DNA of 64,000 nucleotides from Bacillus sp. BP-3 (GCF_028401955.1 NZ_JAQOTJ010000004.1:124001-188000); one strand, 5' to 3'. Numbered from the stretch's first letter, positions 1 through 10,813 are shown. The notes: a model not told the origin generated them from the sequence alone. Numbers and translations are program-made.

Positions 1-2184
1 TAGAACTGTTAATTCATGATAATGTGTTGAAAATAACGTTTTCGCACCAATTTGATCATGAATATGCTCGATAATTGCTTGCGCTAGCGCCATACCGTCA
101 TACGTAGATGTACCTCGTCCAATTTCATCAAATAAAATTAAACTTCTTTCCGATGCATTCGCAATTGCATTTTTCGCTTCTAACATTTCAACCATAAACG
201 TACTTTGACCTGATATTAAATCATCTGCTGCGCCAATTCTCGTAAAGATTTGGTCAAACACAGGGAGTACAGCCTCTGCCGCTGGTACAAAACAACCGAT
301 TTGTGACATAACGGTAATCAGTGCTAATTGACGCATATACGTACTTTTACCGGACATGTTTGGACCAGTAATCAAAAAGACATCCATATTTTCAGGCATA
401 ATACAATCATTTGGAACATACAATTTGCCGTTTAATACTTTTTCAACGACAGGATGACGACCATCTTTAATAAAAATTTCTCGTTTACTCGTTAATGTTG
501 GTTTTACAAATTGTTCTTCTTCACTTACAGTTGCAAAGCTTTGAAGAACATCTAGTTCACTAATAATTTTTGCTAATTGCTGCAATTTCGGGATAAATAC
601 TTTTACTTCTTCGCGAAGAGCTGTGAATAAGTCATATTCTAACTGAACGATTTTTTCTTCTGCTTCTAAAATTAATGTCTCTTTTTCTTTTAACTCATCT
701 GTAATAAAGCGTTCTGCATTCGCAAGTGTTTGTTTCCGCTCATAACGTCCTTCTGGAAGTGCAGATAGATTTGCTTTTGTGACTTCAATATAGTAACCAA
801 AAATACGATTATAACCAATCTTTAATGATTTAATTCCGGTTATATCACGCTCACGTTTTTCAAGCTCTGCAATCCACGTTTTCCCGTTTTTGCTTACATA
901 ACGATACTGATCTAATTTCTCACTGTAACCATCTTTAATAATGTCACCATCTTTTATTGAAAGCGGCGGGTTTTCTTGAATACTTCTCTCTAATAACGTT
1001 GTTAAGCTTTCACACGGATCAGCGCCTTGAATTAGCTTTGTAGTATAAGCATTATCTAAAAGACTAACCGCTTCTAGAATGGCTGGTACTTGCAGTAAGG
1101 ACCGCTTTAATTGCAGTAAATCTCGCGCATTGACACTACCATATGAAACTTTACCTGCTAACCGCTCTAAGTCGTATACTTCTTTTAGTTTTTCTTTCAA
1201 ATCTTCACGGAAGAAATAATCGTTCACAAACGTTTCAACCATTTCTAAACGTTCTTCAATTTTTTCTTTTTGGATGAGTGGGCGTTCCATCCACTGCTTT
1301 AACATCCGTCCCCCCATCGCTGTTTTCGTTTTATCTAGCAACCACAATAACGAACCTGTTTTTTCTTTTGTTCGAATGGTTTCTGTTAGTTCTAAATTAC
1401 GTTTAGAATGAACATCAATCTTCATAAATTGATTTGTATAATAAATTTCAACAGGTTGCAGGTGGTCTAGGGAACGTTTTTGCGTTCGTAAGACATAGCT
1501 AAATAAACGTCCAACCGCTGCAAGTAGTTTTGTTTGCGTCACATTTTGAACGAGATGCGTAAGGCTCTCTGGGATTTTTGCTTCTTCCTCATATGAAACT
1601 GTCATTTTTAATGTCGCTAACAGCTTATCCAATTCTTCCTTAGAGAACGTAGAAGATACGACAATTTCTTTCGCACCCGTTGCATATACTTCTAGTAATA
1701 CATCTTCAAGTGTTCCCGTTAATAATGTTACTGTATTTTGACCTGTCGTTAAGTCATTACAAGCTAATGCAATGGAACCATCTTCAAACTGTGTTAGTGC
1801 TGCAAGGAAATTATTTTCCTTTTCATCTATCGTACGCCCTTCCATCATCGTCCCTGGTGTAATTAATTGAACAACTTCACGACGCACTACACCTTTTGCT
1901 GTTTTAGGATCTTCAACCTGTTCACAAATTGCTACTTTATATCCTTTTTCAATCAATTGTTCAATGTAGTTTTTTGCAGCGTGATACGGTACACCACACA
2001 TCGGAATCCGTTCGCTTCCGCCCCCATCACGACTCGTTAATGTAATTTCAAGTTCATGTGCTGCTTTTACAGCATCTTCAAAAAACATTTCATAAAAATC
2101 GCCTAATCTAAAAAATAAAAAGGCATCTTGATAATCTGCCTTGATCTTTAAATATTGCTGCATCATCGGCGTGTACTGTGCCAT
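1..2184 (-). CDS. mutS: DNA mismatch repair protein MutS (3' end outside window)
   Basis: MutS recognises mispaired bases and recruits MutL. The gene starts at ATG 2184, preceded by a good GGAGGAG ribosome site, and runs off the window start, giving about 728 of an expected ~890 residues. The N-terminus [15 protein letters not shown] and the segment [15 protein letters not shown] are the mismatch-binding domain I signature. Near the window start are the Walker A motif GPNMSGKST (minus strand, around 345-365) and the [12 protein letters not shown] Walker B/signature region (around 100-140), so the ABC-type ATPase domain is largely present. mutL would be expected just downstream, outside the window. 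Identification is certain; only the C-terminal clamp region is missing. Confidence 0.97.
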   Translation of the reverse strand, partial: MAQYTPMMQQYLKIKADYQDAFLFFRLGDFYEMFFEDAVKAAHELEITLTSRDGGGSERIPMCGVPYHAAKNYIEQLIEKGYKVAICEQVEDPKTAKGVVRREVVQLITPGTMMEGRTIDEKENNFLAALTQFEDGSIALACNDLTTGQNTVTLLTGTLEDVLLEVYATGAKEIVVSSTFSKEELDKLLATLKMTVSYEEEAKIPESLTHLVQNVTQTKLLAAVGRLFSYVLRTQKRSLDHLQPVEIYYTNQFMKIDVHSKRNLELTETIRTKEKTGSLLWLLDKTKTAMGGRMLKQWMERPLIQKEKIEERLEMVETFVNDYFFREDLKEKLKEVYDLERLAGKVSYGSVNARDLLQLKRSLLQVPAILEAVSLLDNAYTTKLIQGADPCESLTTLLERSIQENPPLSIKDGDIIKDGYSEKLDQYRYVSKNGKTWIAELEKRERDITGIKSLKIGYNRIFGYYIEVTKANLSALPEGRYERKQTLANAERFITDELKEKETLILEAEEKIVQLEYDLFTALREEVKVFIPKLQQLAKIISELDVLQSFATVSEEEQFVKPTLTSKREIFIKDGRHPVVEKVLNGKLYVPNDCIMPENMDVFLITGPNMSGKSTYMRQLALITVMSQIGCFVPAAEAVLPVFDQIFTRIGAADDLISGQSTFMVEMLEAKNAIANASERSLILFDEIGRGTSTYDGMALAQAIIEHIHDQIGAKTLFSTHYHELTVL

Positions 2185-2280
2185 TTTGCTCCTCCATACA
2201 TCTCTCTTTTTCACTTTAAAAATATATTATAACACAATTATACACGAATGATTTTGATCCATCATCTGAAACATATACAA

Positions 2281-2312
2281 AAAAGCTAGGAAGAGGATCT
2301 TCCTAGCTTCAA
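2281..2312 (-). terminator. rho-independent terminator after cotE
   Basis: A near-perfect inverted repeat (AGCTAGGAAGA / TCTTCCTAGCT) followed on the minus strand by a T run lies directly after the cotE stop codon. Confidence 0.85.
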
Positions 2313-2313
2313 C

Positions 2314-2856
2314 TTACTCTTCTTCAGCTTCTACAATAAAGTTCGGATCAAGTTCTTCAAACTCATCATCATCCACTTCAAATTGCTGATCATCTTCTTG
2401 ACATCCATCTGGATTTACACTTACACAAATTTTTGTTTCTCCAACTACCTCTGTGACAAATTCACGTTCTACTGTAACAACCATTTTATTTCCATTTGGT
2501 GAAATTACAGCTTCTAAACAATTTGGATGTTGAACGACACGTGCAATAACTTCAATATCTTCCCCAGAAAAATTGTTATCACGATAACCAACTTTCACAT
2601 CATCTGAGTAATGTACACGCTCTGTTACAACTTCAGTTTTCGTGTTTTCATCATGTGAATACCATGTGTTAATGTCATAATACCCTTCGATTTCTACATA
2701 CTTTCCATTCTGTTTTGCTTCGTATGCATGGTTAATAACCCAGCATCCTAGAATACTTGTCGGCGTATGATTCGGTGCAACAGTGTGAGTTGTTTTCATA
2801 TACTTACGCCCTTTTCCCACAACTGCTTTCGTAATAATCTCTCTAAATTCGGACAT
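2314..2856 (-). CDS. cotE: outer spore coat morphogenetic protein CotE
   Basis: CotE is the mother-cell protein that organises the outer spore coat (and exosporium attachment in the cereus group). The 180-residue product matches the usual length. It begins [18 protein letters not shown] and ends in a strongly acidic tail ([21 protein letters not shown] region), both typical of CotE. It has its own terminator and sits between ricA and mutS as in other Bacillus. In B. subtilis the gene is driven by sporulation sigma factors E and K; no promoter was resolved here. A ribosome site AGGAGGG precedes the ATG. Confidence 0.95.
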   Translation of the reverse strand: MSEFREIITKAVVGKGRKYMKTTHTVAPNHTPTSILGCWVINHAYEAKQNGKYVEIEGYYDINTWYSHDENTKTEVVTERVHYSDDVKVGYRDNNFSGEDIEVIARVVQHPNCLEAVISPNGNKMVVTVEREFVTEVVGETKICVSVNPDGCQEDDQQFEVDDDEFEELDPNFIVEAEEE

Positions 2857-3043
2857 ACGAAACCCTCCTCAATGAATGTTCAATTCATTATATGCGGGAT
2901 AAATGCGGAATGTGTTATTCTTTTTGAAAATGCTATTATGCACCGTTCATTTTGTTATAAAAAACTTCTGATTTTTAGAAGTTAAAAACAATCATTGACA
3001 CTGCTACAAACACAAACTGGACCATCACCTATTCGAAACGAAA

Positions 3044-3074
3044 CAAAAAAAGATGTCGAGTTCGACATCTTTTT
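3044..3074 (-). terminator. rho-independent terminator after ricA
   Basis: AAAAGATGTCGA / TCGACATCTTTTT forms a perfect hairpin with a minus-strand T run at the end of ricA, overlapping its stop codon. Confidence 0.85.
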
Positions 3075-3504
3075 AGCAACCACACGTGCCTTTCTTATTT
3101 GCTATTTCAGCACCTGTTTCTCCTTTTAATACATCGCCGCCAGTTGTAATTAAAATTTCATCTGTGACTGTGTTTGAAATTGTACTTGCAACAAGCTGCA
3201 ATAAATCATTTACATATGTTTGAGAAGATTTAAACTGTTGGACAACCGGAATTTCATCTAGTTTATCTTGCAACGCATCAATATCCGATTCTACCTTTTT
3301 TAACGCTTCCCATTTCCCATAATGCTGTAAATTTACTGCTTGTTTTTGCAAAACTTTAATTTCATCAATTGTACGTTTTACATTTTCATTTTTATGAATT
3401 TGCGCTTCTGCACGTTTAAAGAAATCCACTTCTTCTGTTTCAGAAATCATTTTTGCTAATTCTTTCGCTTGCTCTACAATTTCATCTTTTGTAAAGATTT
3501 TCAT
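3073..3504 (-). CDS. ricA: RicA (YmcA), RNase Y regulatory complex subunit
   Basis: RicA (YmcA) forms the Y-complex with YlbF and YaaT. The complex steers RNase Y cleavage and is needed for competence, biofilm formation and sporulation in B. subtilis. The 143-residue, largely helical protein has the Com_YlbF family look (long charged helices, residues ~5-110) and a C-terminal cysteine pair in KKGTCGC, consistent with the iron-sulfur cluster binding reported for the complex. The ATG directly follows the miaB stop codon with no gap, so the two genes are one transcript. Its target enzyme, RNase Y (rny), is encoded 7 kb away in this window. Confidence 0.9.
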   Translation of the reverse strand: MKIFTKDEIVEQAKELAKMISETEEVDFFKRAEAQIHKNENVKRTIDEIKVLQKQAVNLQHYGKWEALKKVESDIDALQDKLDEIPVVQQFKSSQTYVNDLLQLVASTISNTVTDEILITTGGDVLKGETGAEIANKKGTCGC

Positions 3505-5034
3505 CTATTTCACCTCAATCGGCTCCTCAACCAATTCCCCGTTTAGATACCAAGTTTTCGTTTCAGTAACTTTCACTTTAACAAGCTGTCCGATTACAGA
3601 TTTTGGAGCTACGAAGTTTACAAGTTTATTGGCACGTGTATAACCTGCAAGTACATCAGGATTATTTTTACTTTCTCCATCAACAAGCACTTCAACGATT
3701 TGCCCTTCATACGCTTTATTCTTGTTCGCAGAAAATTCATTTACTAATGTATTTAAACGTTGCAAACGTTCTTTTTTCACTTCCATCGGTACATTATCTT
3801 GCATTTTTGCAGCTGGTGTACCTTCACGTGGTGAATAAATAAATGTATATGCACTATCAAAGCCTACTTCACGATATAACGACATCGTTTCTTCAAATTG
3901 TTCTTCTGTTTCATTTGGGAAACCAACGATAATATCTGTCGTTAATACTGCATTTTGAATCGCTTCTTTAATTTTACGTACAAGTTCTAAATAATGCTCA
4001 CGTGAGTATTTACGTGCCATAATTTTCAACATATCTGTACTTCCAGATTGCACCGGTAAGTGAATGTGTTCAACTAAATTGCCGCCTTTTGCAAGTACTT
4101 CAATTAAATGATCATCAAAGTCGCGCGGATGGCTTGTAGTAAAACGAATACGTGCTACGTCAACCTTACGAAGTTCATCCATAAGATCTCCTAAACCATA
4201 TTTCATATCTTCAAAGTCTTTTCCGTATGCGTTTACGTTTTGACCAAGTAGCGTAATTTCTTTATAACCATTTGCAGCTAAATGACGTACTTCTTTAATA
4301 ATATCTTCAGGACGGCGGCTACGCTCTTTACCACGTGTATACGGTACGATGCAGTACGTACAGAATTTGTCACATCCGTACATAATGTTTACCCACGCCT
4401 TAATATCTCCGCGACGTACTTTCGGAAGGTTTTCAATTACATCCCCTTCTTTTGACCATACTTCAACAACAGTCGCTTTCGAGAACATAGCATCTTTTAA
4501 AATGTATGGAAGGCGGTGAATATTATGCGTACCAAACACCATATCTACTTGCTGGTATGTTTTCATAATTTTGTTCACCACAGATTCCTCTTGTGACATA
4601 CAACCACATACACCAATTAAAAGATCAGGATTTCTTTGTTTTAAGGATTTTAAATGACCAAGTTCTCCGAATACTTTATTTTCAGCATTTTCACGAATGG
4701 CACATGTATTTAATAGAACCACATCTGCATCTTCTGTAGAGAATGTTGGTTCGTATCCGAGAGTTGTAAAAATACCAGCCATTACTTCTGTATCATGCTC
4801 ATTCATTTGACATCCATAAGTACGGATATAAAACTTTCTTCCAGCACCAAAATTACGGAACTCTTCTGGTAAGCCAAAATCACGTTCAATTTTAACTTCT
4901 TCTTTTCCACGTTTTTTCGCATCTTTTAAAGACGGTGGCTGATATACACTTTCAAAATATTTACTATAATCTTTTTCTGCCTTTTTAGTAGTTGAAGTTG
5001 CTTGTTGACCTGCTAATCGTTGCTCTTCGTTCAT
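3505..5034 (-). CDS. miaB: tRNA-2-methylthio-N6-dimethylallyladenosine synthase MiaB
   Basis: A radical-SAM methylthiotransferase that converts i6A37 to ms2i6A37 in tRNAs. At 509 residues it has the usual Bacillus N-terminal extension. Domain order: UPF0004 N-terminal domain with cluster cysteines in [16 protein letters not shown] and GVCGCM; radical SAM core with CDKFCTYC (CxxxCxxC); C-terminal TRAM domain (residues ~440-505). It is the first gene of a miaB-ricA pair. Upstream (5,035-5,363) I see only the korB terminator and an AT-rich promoter-like stretch with no other gene. Confidence 0.97.
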   Translation of the reverse strand: MNEEQRLAGQQATSTTKKAEKDYSKYFESVYQPPSLKDAKKRGKEEVKIERDFGLPEEFRNFGAGRKFYIRTYGCQMNEHDTEVMAGIFTTLGYEPTFSTEDADVVLLNTCAIRENAENKVFGELGHLKSLKQRNPDLLIGVCGCMSQEESVVNKIMKTYQQVDMVFGTHNIHRLPYILKDAMFSKATVVEVWSKEGDVIENLPKVRRGDIKAWVNIMYGCDKFCTYCIVPYTRGKERSRRPEDIIKEVRHLAANGYKEITLLGQNVNAYGKDFEDMKYGLGDLMDELRKVDVARIRFTTSHPRDFDDHLIEVLAKGGNLVEHIHLPVQSGSTDMLKIMARKYSREHYLELVRKIKEAIQNAVLTTDIIVGFPNETEEQFEETMSLYREVGFDSAYTFIYSPREGTPAAKMQDNVPMEVKKERLQRLNTLVNEFSANKNKAYEGQIVEVLVDGESKNNPDVLAGYTRANKLVNFVAPKSVIGQLVKVKVTETKTWYLNGELVEEPIEVK

Positions 5035-5328
5035 GATTAATCTCCTTTCACCCTTACATATACAAAGTTTTAACTGTTAGTTGTTGTTTAAGTTGTTTTT
5101 ATAAAAAAGCATGTCGCTTCATTCCTATACACATTATTATAGTATAAAGCGTTCAGTCAAATTAAACAATAGAGATAGCTTGGATTCATGAACGATTTCA
5201 CTTGATACTAAAGAGGATAAGAGAAACTCATATAATATGACTCTTGTTTATTATTTTATCATTCTGAATTTTCCCAGTAAACAAAATACTAATTATTATG
5301 AAATGATTTGATCATAATTTTGTATCAG

Positions 5329-5359
5329 AAAAGGCTACCGAATTTTCGATAGCCTTTCA
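5329..5359 (-). terminator. rho-independent terminator after korB
   Basis: AAAGGCTA / TAGCCTTT inverted repeat with flanking T run on the minus strand, immediately after the korB stop. Confidence 0.8.
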
Positions 5360-5363
5360 TCTA

Positions 5364-6230
5364 TTACATGAACTCTGCTACAAGCTCATCAAACATTTTT
5401 TGGTCCATTTGCAGATCAGCATGAACTAATGGTTCTTCACTATAACCTTTTACAAGCTCTTGGTAAGAAGGTTGTTCTTTATTTTGATAAATTAAACCTG
5501 TTACTAGACCTTTGTTTTCCATTAATGTTTGCATAGCAATCATACGATTAGATGGATCATATCCTTCTACTTCGCTAAGTCTTGTTAAATTCTCTTTAAA
5601 CCAATCGTAGGTGTTTACCTTGTTATATGTTACACATGGACTAAATACGTTGATGAGAGAGAAGCCTTTATGTTGAATACCAGCTTCAATTAGCTGTGTT
5701 AATTCTTTTAAATCACTAGAGAAACTTTGAGCTACGAACGTTGCTCCAGCAGTTAATGCCATCTCCATTACAGATAGCGCTGGCTCAATCGATCCTTGCG
5801 GCGTACTTTTCGTTTTAAAGCCCGCTTCACTACGTGGTGAAGTTTGACCTTTCGTTAAACCATAAATTTGGTTATCCATAACAATGTACGTAATATCAAT
5901 ATTACGACGAATAGAATGAATCGTATGTCCCATACCGATTGCAAAACCGTCACCGTCACCACCTGATGCAATAACTGTTAAATCACGATTTGCCATTTTT
6001 ACACCTTGTGCAATTGGAAGGGCACGTCCATGAATACTATGAACACCGTAAGAGTTAATGTAACCAGAGATACGACCAGAGCAACCGATACCAGAAATAA
6101 CCGCTAATTCATCAGGATTTAAACCTACATTTGCAGCAGCACGTTGAATTGCTGCTTGTACTGAGAAGTCACCGCAACCTGGACACCAGTTTGGTTTTAC
6201 ACTATTACGAAAGTCCTTAAATGTTGCCAT
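5364..6230 (-). CDS. korB: 2-oxoacid:ferredoxin oxidoreductase, beta subunit
   Basis: The beta subunit binds thiamine pyrophosphate and a [4Fe-4S] cluster and, with the alpha subunit, oxidatively decarboxylates a 2-oxoacid (probably 2-oxoglutarate) with ferredoxin as acceptor. Residues seen: WCPGCGDF and GIGCSGRISGY (cluster and TPP region), GDGDGFAIGMGH followed by NQIYGLTKGQ (TPP motif GDG-N), and a further cysteine in FSPCVTYN. Its 288 residues are typical of the beta subunit. It overlaps korA by 14 bases, implying translational coupling. Substrate (2-oxoglutarate versus pyruvate) cannot be fixed from sequence alone. Confidence 0.93.
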   Translation of the reverse strand: MATFKDFRNSVKPNWCPGCGDFSVQAAIQRAAANVGLNPDELAVISGIGCSGRISGYINSYGVHSIHGRALPIAQGVKMANRDLTVIASGGDGDGFAIGMGHTIHSIRRNIDITYIVMDNQIYGLTKGQTSPRSEAGFKTKSTPQGSIEPALSVMEMALTAGATFVAQSFSSDLKELTQLIEAGIQHKGFSLINVFSPCVTYNKVNTYDWFKENLTRLSEVEGYDPSNRMIAMQTLMENKGLVTGLIYQNKEQPSYQELVKGYSEEPLVHADLQMDQKMFDELVAEFM

Positions 6231-7974
6231 TTAAAACAGCCCCTTTTTTGCATTCGTTGTAAATTTCTTTTGGCAAGAATGGGTTTCCGTCATATTTCAG
6301 CAGACTAGAAATTTTCTCACCATAGCCAAGATTCATCCTCATAATATTAGCAAGCTGTCCAGTTGCATTATTTTCTACAACGACAACACGTTTTGCTTCT
6401 TTCACAAGCGGCAACATTTCAGCCGTTGGGAATGGATGAATTAAGCGAACATGAGCATGATTTACTTTTAATCCTTCTTGCTCTAAACGTTCCATCGCTT
6501 CTTCAATTGCACCACGAGTTGAGTTAAAGCCTACTAATAATATATCAGCGTCAGCATTTTTGGCATTTTTGTATACTGGGGTTTTAAACTTAATATTCTC
6601 CATTTTACGGAAACGTTTGTCCATTTGTGCACTGCGGTTCAGTGCTGATTCAGATGGTTTCCCTGTTTCATCGTGCTCTACGCCTGTTACATGATGAATA
6701 CCATTTTTCATACCAGGTACAACACGTGGGGAAATACCATCTTCTGTTACTGCATATCGTTTGAAGTATGCTTTATTTTCACGCTCTGGTAACTCAGCAT
6801 GTAAATCCAGTTTACCACGGCGAATTTCAACTTTTTCTAATTGAAGTGGTTCTACTGTTTGTTTCCCTAAAGAAAGTTGTAAATCTGTTAAAAAGATAAC
6901 AGGAACTTGATATTCTTCAGCTAAGTTAAATGCTTCTACAATATCATAGAATGCCTCTTCAACAGTACTTGGTGCCATAACGATTTTCGGAATCTCACCA
7001 TGCGTACCATAAATCATTGCCATTAAATCAGATTGTTCTTGTTTTGTTGGTAACCCCGTACTTGGTCCACCACGCTGTGTATCAATGATTACAAGAGGTG
7101 TTTCTGTAATCCCAGCTAATCCAATCGCTTCCATCATGAGAGATAAACCAGGACCTGCTGAAGCTGTTAATGTACGTACACCAGCATAGTTTGCACCAAT
7201 TGCCATCGTACAAGCAGCGATTTCATCCTCAGTTTGAATAACCGTTCCTCCTACTTTTGGAAGCTTCTTAATTAAGTATTCCATAATCTCAGAAGCAGGT
7301 GTAATTGGATAAGCAGACATAAAACGTGCACCGCCAGCTACTGCACCAAATGCGATTGCATCGTTCCCAATCATAAACATACGTTTTTTTCCATCTGCTT
7401 TTTCAAGTTGCATCATATTTACTTTTTCGCCAAGCAATTCTTTCATATATTGAGAGCCGCGCTGAATTGCGTCCATGTTCTTCTGAACAACTTGCTCTCC
7501 TTTACGACCGAAAATTTCATCTACAACTTCTAAATACACTTTTTCATCCAGCCCTAATACCGCACTAGACGCTCCAACTGCAACCATGTTTTTCATTAAA
7601 GATGTACCTAGCTCAGAAGCAATATCCGTAAATGGAATTGCATATAAAGTTACATCTGTTCCTTCAGGAATGCTTGGATTAAATTTTGCATCTGCAACAA
7701 CAATTCCACCAGGACGTAGTTCGTGGAAGTTAAAATCAATCGTTTCTTGATCAAATGCAATTAAAATATCTAAATCATCTGATATCGCACGTACCTCTGT
7801 TGTACTTACGCGAATTTTATTGTTTGTATGACCACCTTTAATTCGTGATGAAAAATGGCGATAACCATATAAATAATAACCTAGTCGGTTTAATGCAATA
7901 CAGAAGATTTCTCCTGTACTTTCAATTCCTTCACCTTGTTGGCCTCCAACTTTCCATGAAAGTTGACTAATCAT
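6217..7974 (-). CDS. korA: 2-oxoacid:ferredoxin oxidoreductase, fused gamma-alpha subunit
   Basis: This 585-residue protein is a natural fusion: an N-terminal gamma domain (residues ~1-190, with GGQQGEGIESTGEIF and HFSSRIKGGHTNN) and an alpha domain (from ~195, starting with the MIGNDAIAFGAVAGG segment and SAYPITPASEIMEYL). This is the two-subunit architecture of aerobic KorAB enzymes, lacking a separate ferredoxin-like delta subunit. It pairs with korB downstream. The 247 bases upstream separate it from a dipeptidase gene on the same strand and contain no other gene. Confidence 0.93.
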   Translation of the reverse strand: MISQLSWKVGGQQGEGIESTGEIFCIALNRLGYYLYGYRHFSSRIKGGHTNNKIRVSTTEVRAISDDLDILIAFDQETIDFNFHELRPGGIVVADAKFNPSIPEGTDVTLYAIPFTDIASELGTSLMKNMVAVGASSAVLGLDEKVYLEVVDEIFGRKGEQVVQKNMDAIQRGSQYMKELLGEKVNMMQLEKADGKKRMFMIGNDAIAFGAVAGGARFMSAYPITPASEIMEYLIKKLPKVGGTVIQTEDEIAACTMAIGANYAGVRTLTASAGPGLSLMMEAIGLAGITETPLVIIDTQRGGPSTGLPTKQEQSDLMAMIYGTHGEIPKIVMAPSTVEEAFYDIVEAFNLAEEYQVPVIFLTDLQLSLGKQTVEPLQLEKVEIRRGKLDLHAELPERENKAYFKRYAVTEDGISPRVVPGMKNGIHHVTGVEHDETGKPSESALNRSAQMDKRFRKMENIKFKTPVYKNAKNADADILLVGFNSTRGAIEEAMERLEQEGLKVNHAHVRLIHPFPTAEMLPLVKEAKRVVVVENNATGQLANIMRMNLGYGEKISSLLKYDGNPFLPKEIYNECKKGAVLNGNI

Positions 7975-8221
7975 TTCCTACACCCCTTTAACTGCATACA
8001 TTGTAGTGTATTTTTTTACAGTACTAGTTTAGCACTTTTTAAGACAAGAAACTACAATGGACACAAATTATACCTCTTCTGATTTCAGCGAATGTTTCTC
8101 ATAATCTTAATTCGTTTACAATTCTAGCTCTACAACAGTAAAAATGCAACAATTTGATATAATTTTATCGCTTATTTTTTAAATTTTCTAACTTTTCCAC
8201 AAACACTTTTATAGCCATGTT

Positions 8222-9145
8222 CTAAAATGGAATATGATGTATAAAATTACGATATATGAAATTATTGACTTGCTCTTCTTTATAGCGTTTTAATAGTTCA
8301 TTTATGACATAGTCATAGTGCTCATACCTTTCCACATTTACGACTGTTTCCGTAATCCCATCAAAATCTGATCCGAATCCTACATTCCTCTCGCCGCCAA
8401 GCATACACACATGCTCTACGTGCCTTAATATATCATCAGTACAAACAGACTTGTTTGCAGCTAAAAACATTGGGACGAATGTTATCCCAATCATTCCGTT
8501 TTTTTGAATTAATGCTCTTATTTGTTCATTCGTTACATTTCTTGGATGCGAACATAACTCATAACTATTTGAATGCGATGCAATTGGATAATCGGCAAGT
8601 TCCATCACATCCCAAAACCCTTTCTCTGACAGATGAGAAACATCTGTCCATATCTTGTAGCGATTTAAATCATCCACTACTTTTTCGCCAAACAGTGTTA
8701 AACCGCCATCTCGAGACTCTAACGCTCCATCAGCAACTAAGTTCGCATAGTTCCAAGTAAGGCCAACAGAACGAACACCAAGATAATACAACGTTTTTAG
8801 CTTCGTTAATTCTTTTCCAATTGCATCGCATCCTTCTAAAGTTAAAAGCGCTCCTATATCATTCGTTTCCAATTGCAGAATATCTTCTTTTGTCCGAATC
8901 CATTTTATATTCGGAAGAGTCAAAATTTGTTCATGAAATATATTTGCCATCTCTAATGCAACTGCAAATCGTTGTTCATACGAAACTTCTTCCGGTACAT
9001 AAATTGCAAAACATTGAATACTACCACCCTTTTGTGTTAACTGATCATATGTAATATGTAAAGAAGAATCATTTTGAAAAGTTCGCTTTCCTTTCCCCAT
9101 CCATAACTGCCACAATACATCACAGTGCGCATCAAAAATTTTCAA
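8222..9145 (-). CDS. membrane dipeptidase (peptidase M19 / renal dipeptidase family)
   Basis: Zinc dipeptidase family that hydrolyses dipeptides, including D-amino-acid-containing ones. Evidence: the N-terminal metal site DAHCDVLWQLW (HxD), the bridging glutamate in LLTLEGCDAIG, the histidine-rich segments SHLSEKGFWDV and ASHSNSYELCSHPRNV, and VGFGSDFDGI. Its 307 residues are near family length. There is no signal peptide, so it is predicted cytoplasmic despite the family name. It lies between spoVS and korA as in other cereus-group genomes; no operon partner is evident. Confidence 0.88.
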   Translation of the reverse strand: MKIFDAHCDVLWQLWMGKGKRTFQNDSSLHITYDQLTQKGGSIQCFAIYVPEEVSYEQRFAVALEMANIFHEQILTLPNIKWIRTKEDILQLETNDIGALLTLEGCDAIGKELTKLKTLYYLGVRSVGLTWNYANLVADGALESRDGGLTLFGEKVVDDLNRYKIWTDVSHLSEKGFWDVMELADYPIASHSNSYELCSHPRNVTNEQIRALIQKNGMIGITFVPMFLAANKSVCTDDILRHVEHVCMLGGERNVGFGSDFDGITETVVNVERYEHYDYVINELLKRYKEEQVNNFIYRNFIHHIPF

Positions 9146-9280
9146 TGCTCTTCATCCTTTCTTCCTGAAATATTCTTATGTTTTATTGTATTGTTACAGC
9201 TGGCAACCAAAATCTTCTTGCAATGATCATTCCATTAACGATAAGCTTGCCCCTTATGACTGTCCACAAATAGATGGATA

Positions 9281-9314
9281 AAAATGACCTGTTTGCAAAT
9301 GCAAACAGGTCATC
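9281..9314 (-). terminator. rho-independent terminator after spoVS
   Basis: TGACCTGTTTGCA / TGCAAACAGGTCA perfect inverted repeat, T run on the minus strand, just past the spoVS stop. Confidence 0.88.
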
Positions 9315-9318
9315 CAAT

Positions 9319-9579
9319 TTAACGAGGCTCTACAATTAATTTAATTGCTGTACGTTCTTCACCATCAATCATAATATCTGTGAAAGCTGGGATACATATC
9401 AAATCCACACCACTCGGCGCCACAAATCCTCTCGCAATTGCTACTGCCTTTACGGCTTGATTCAATGCACCTGCACCAATTGCTTGCATTTCTGCTGAGC
9501 CACGCTCACGAATGACTCCAGCAAGTGCACCAGCTACAGAGTTAGGTACTGAAGTTGCTTTAACTTTTAATATTTCCAT
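9319..9579 (-). CDS. spoVS: stage V sporulation protein S
   Basis: SpoVS is an Alba-like small protein needed for coat assembly and spore maturation; in B. subtilis it is a sigma-H gene. The 86-residue product starts MEILKVKATSVPNSVAGAL and is one of the most conserved sporulation proteins, so identification is secure. A GAGGAGG-type ribosome site precedes the ATG. It sits directly downstream of ymdB (149-base gap) with its own terminator. Confidence 0.97.
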   Translation of the reverse strand: MEILKVKATSVPNSVAGALAGVIRERGSAEMQAIGAGALNQAVKAVAIARGFVAPSGVDLICIPAFTDIMIDGEERTAIKLIVEPR

Positions 9580-9727
9580 TGCTCGTTTCCTCCTCGTTTC
9601 TTTAAAAAATATTAGCGATTGAGTTCACTTTTAACTTATATTCACGAGCAATGATTCATATTCCTGCTAAAAATTCGTAATTTTTCTAAAAAATTAAAAT
9701 ATATTTTCTTTTCCAACTTTTTGTGTT

Positions 9728-10522
9728 TTATTCAAAAAATGGTTGATCATCATTAATTAAAATACGATCAATTTTTTTAGCTTTCCCTGTATTAGGATCT
9801 ACATCAATTAACACGGCACTTAACTGCGTTCTTCCATTGGTTACTTCAAATCGTACTGGAAGGTTTGTTAAAAATTTCTTCAGCACTGCTTCACGATCCA
9901 TTCCTAAAATTCCATCATATGGACCTGTCATCCCAACATCTGTAATATAAGCTGTTCCATCTGGTAAAATACGATTATCCGCTGTTGGAACGTGTGTGTG
10001 CGTACCAACAACTGCTGTAGCACGTCCATCTACATACCATCCTAGCGCTTGCTTTTCACTCGTTGTTTCCGCATGAAAGTCAATAAAAATAATGTTCGTA
10101 CGTTTTTTTGCGATCTTAATCAATTCGTCCACTTTTCGGAACGGACAATCAATTGGTGGTAAAAATGTACGACCTTGTAAATTAATTACCGCTACTTCTA
10201 CGCCATTACAATTTACAAAAATAAGTCCTTTTCCTGGCGTTCCTTCTGGGAAATTTGCTGGTCTTGCAAGGTACTTTGCATCATCAATAAATTCAAAAAT
10301 TTCACGGTTATCCCATGCATGGTTTCCAAGTGTAACTGCTTGTGCACCGCACTCTAAAAAATTACGATAAATTTTCTCTGTAATACCACGTCCACCTGCA
10401 GCATTTTCTCCGTTAATAATCGTAACTGTAGGTGTATATTTTTTCTTTAACGCAGGCACGTAATCTTGAATCATCTTTCTTCCTGGCGAGCCTACTACAT
10501 CCCCAACAAATAAAATTCTCAT
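9728..10522 (-). CDS. ymdB: YmdB, 2',3'-cyclic nucleotide phosphodiesterase
   Basis: A calcineurin-like phosphoesterase that in B. subtilis hydrolyses 2',3'-cAMP and affects biofilm, nanotube and late developmental gene expression. Metal ligands are visible in GDVVGSPG, NGENAAGG, LGNHAWD, DFHAETTSEK and GTHTHVPTAD. I place the start at ATG 10522 (MRILFVGD), because an AAGGG ribosome site lies 8-9 bases upstream and the family begins there; an in-frame ATG six codons earlier (10540) has no ribosome site. It lies downstream of rny, as in B. subtilis, but here a terminator and a repeat element separate the two. Confidence 0.93.
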   Translation of the reverse strand: MRILFVGDVVGSPGRKMIQDYVPALKKKYTPTVTIINGENAAGGRGITEKIYRNFLECGAQAVTLGNHAWDNREIFEFIDDAKYLARPANFPEGTPGKGLIFVNCNGVEVAVINLQGRTFLPPIDCPFRKVDELIKIAKKRTNIIFIDFHAETTSEKQALGWYVDGRATAVVGTHTHVPTADNRILPDGTAYITDVGMTGPYDGILGMDREAVLKKFLTNLPVRFEVTNGRTQLSAVLIDVDPNTGKAKKIDRILINDDQPFFE

Positions 10523-10568
10523 TGTTCTTACCCTTTCCATCTATACATTCTTCGTAGTTTATTCTCAT

Positions 10569-10813
10569 TAAGTGAAACTTTAATCATCCCTCACCAATTG
10601 GGCGCATGCCGGCAGTTTATCTGCCACCTAGCTTCTTCAAAAAAGCGGAAGCGGCTCACTCAGAGTCGCAGAACGTTGGAGCCCCCGATAAAGAGGCGCT
10701 TTTTGCCTCGTCCGAGAAGGCGAAACGACCGGAGATTCTAGCCGCTAGAGCTAGACATTACTTTCGCCGAATTGTAAGGTAGGAGTATTACTGCCCACGA
10801 ATAGCGGGATAAA
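10569..10813 (+). repeat. interspersed repeat, copy 1 (bcr-like element)
   Basis: About 245 bp beginning TAAGTGAAACTTTAATCA and ending in a hairpin CCCACGAATAGCGGGATAAA. Its interior, including CCCTCACCAA, GCGCATGCC, GCAGTTTATC and CTTTCGCCGAATT, is shared with copy 2 at 33,673-33,924; the ends are also shared with a short copy at 28,006-28,059. No coding capacity is evident and it is more GC-rich than its surroundings. It fills most of the ymdB-rny gap. It resembles the dispersed bcr repeats known from the cereus group, but I cannot assign it to a numbered family. Confidence 0.8.
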
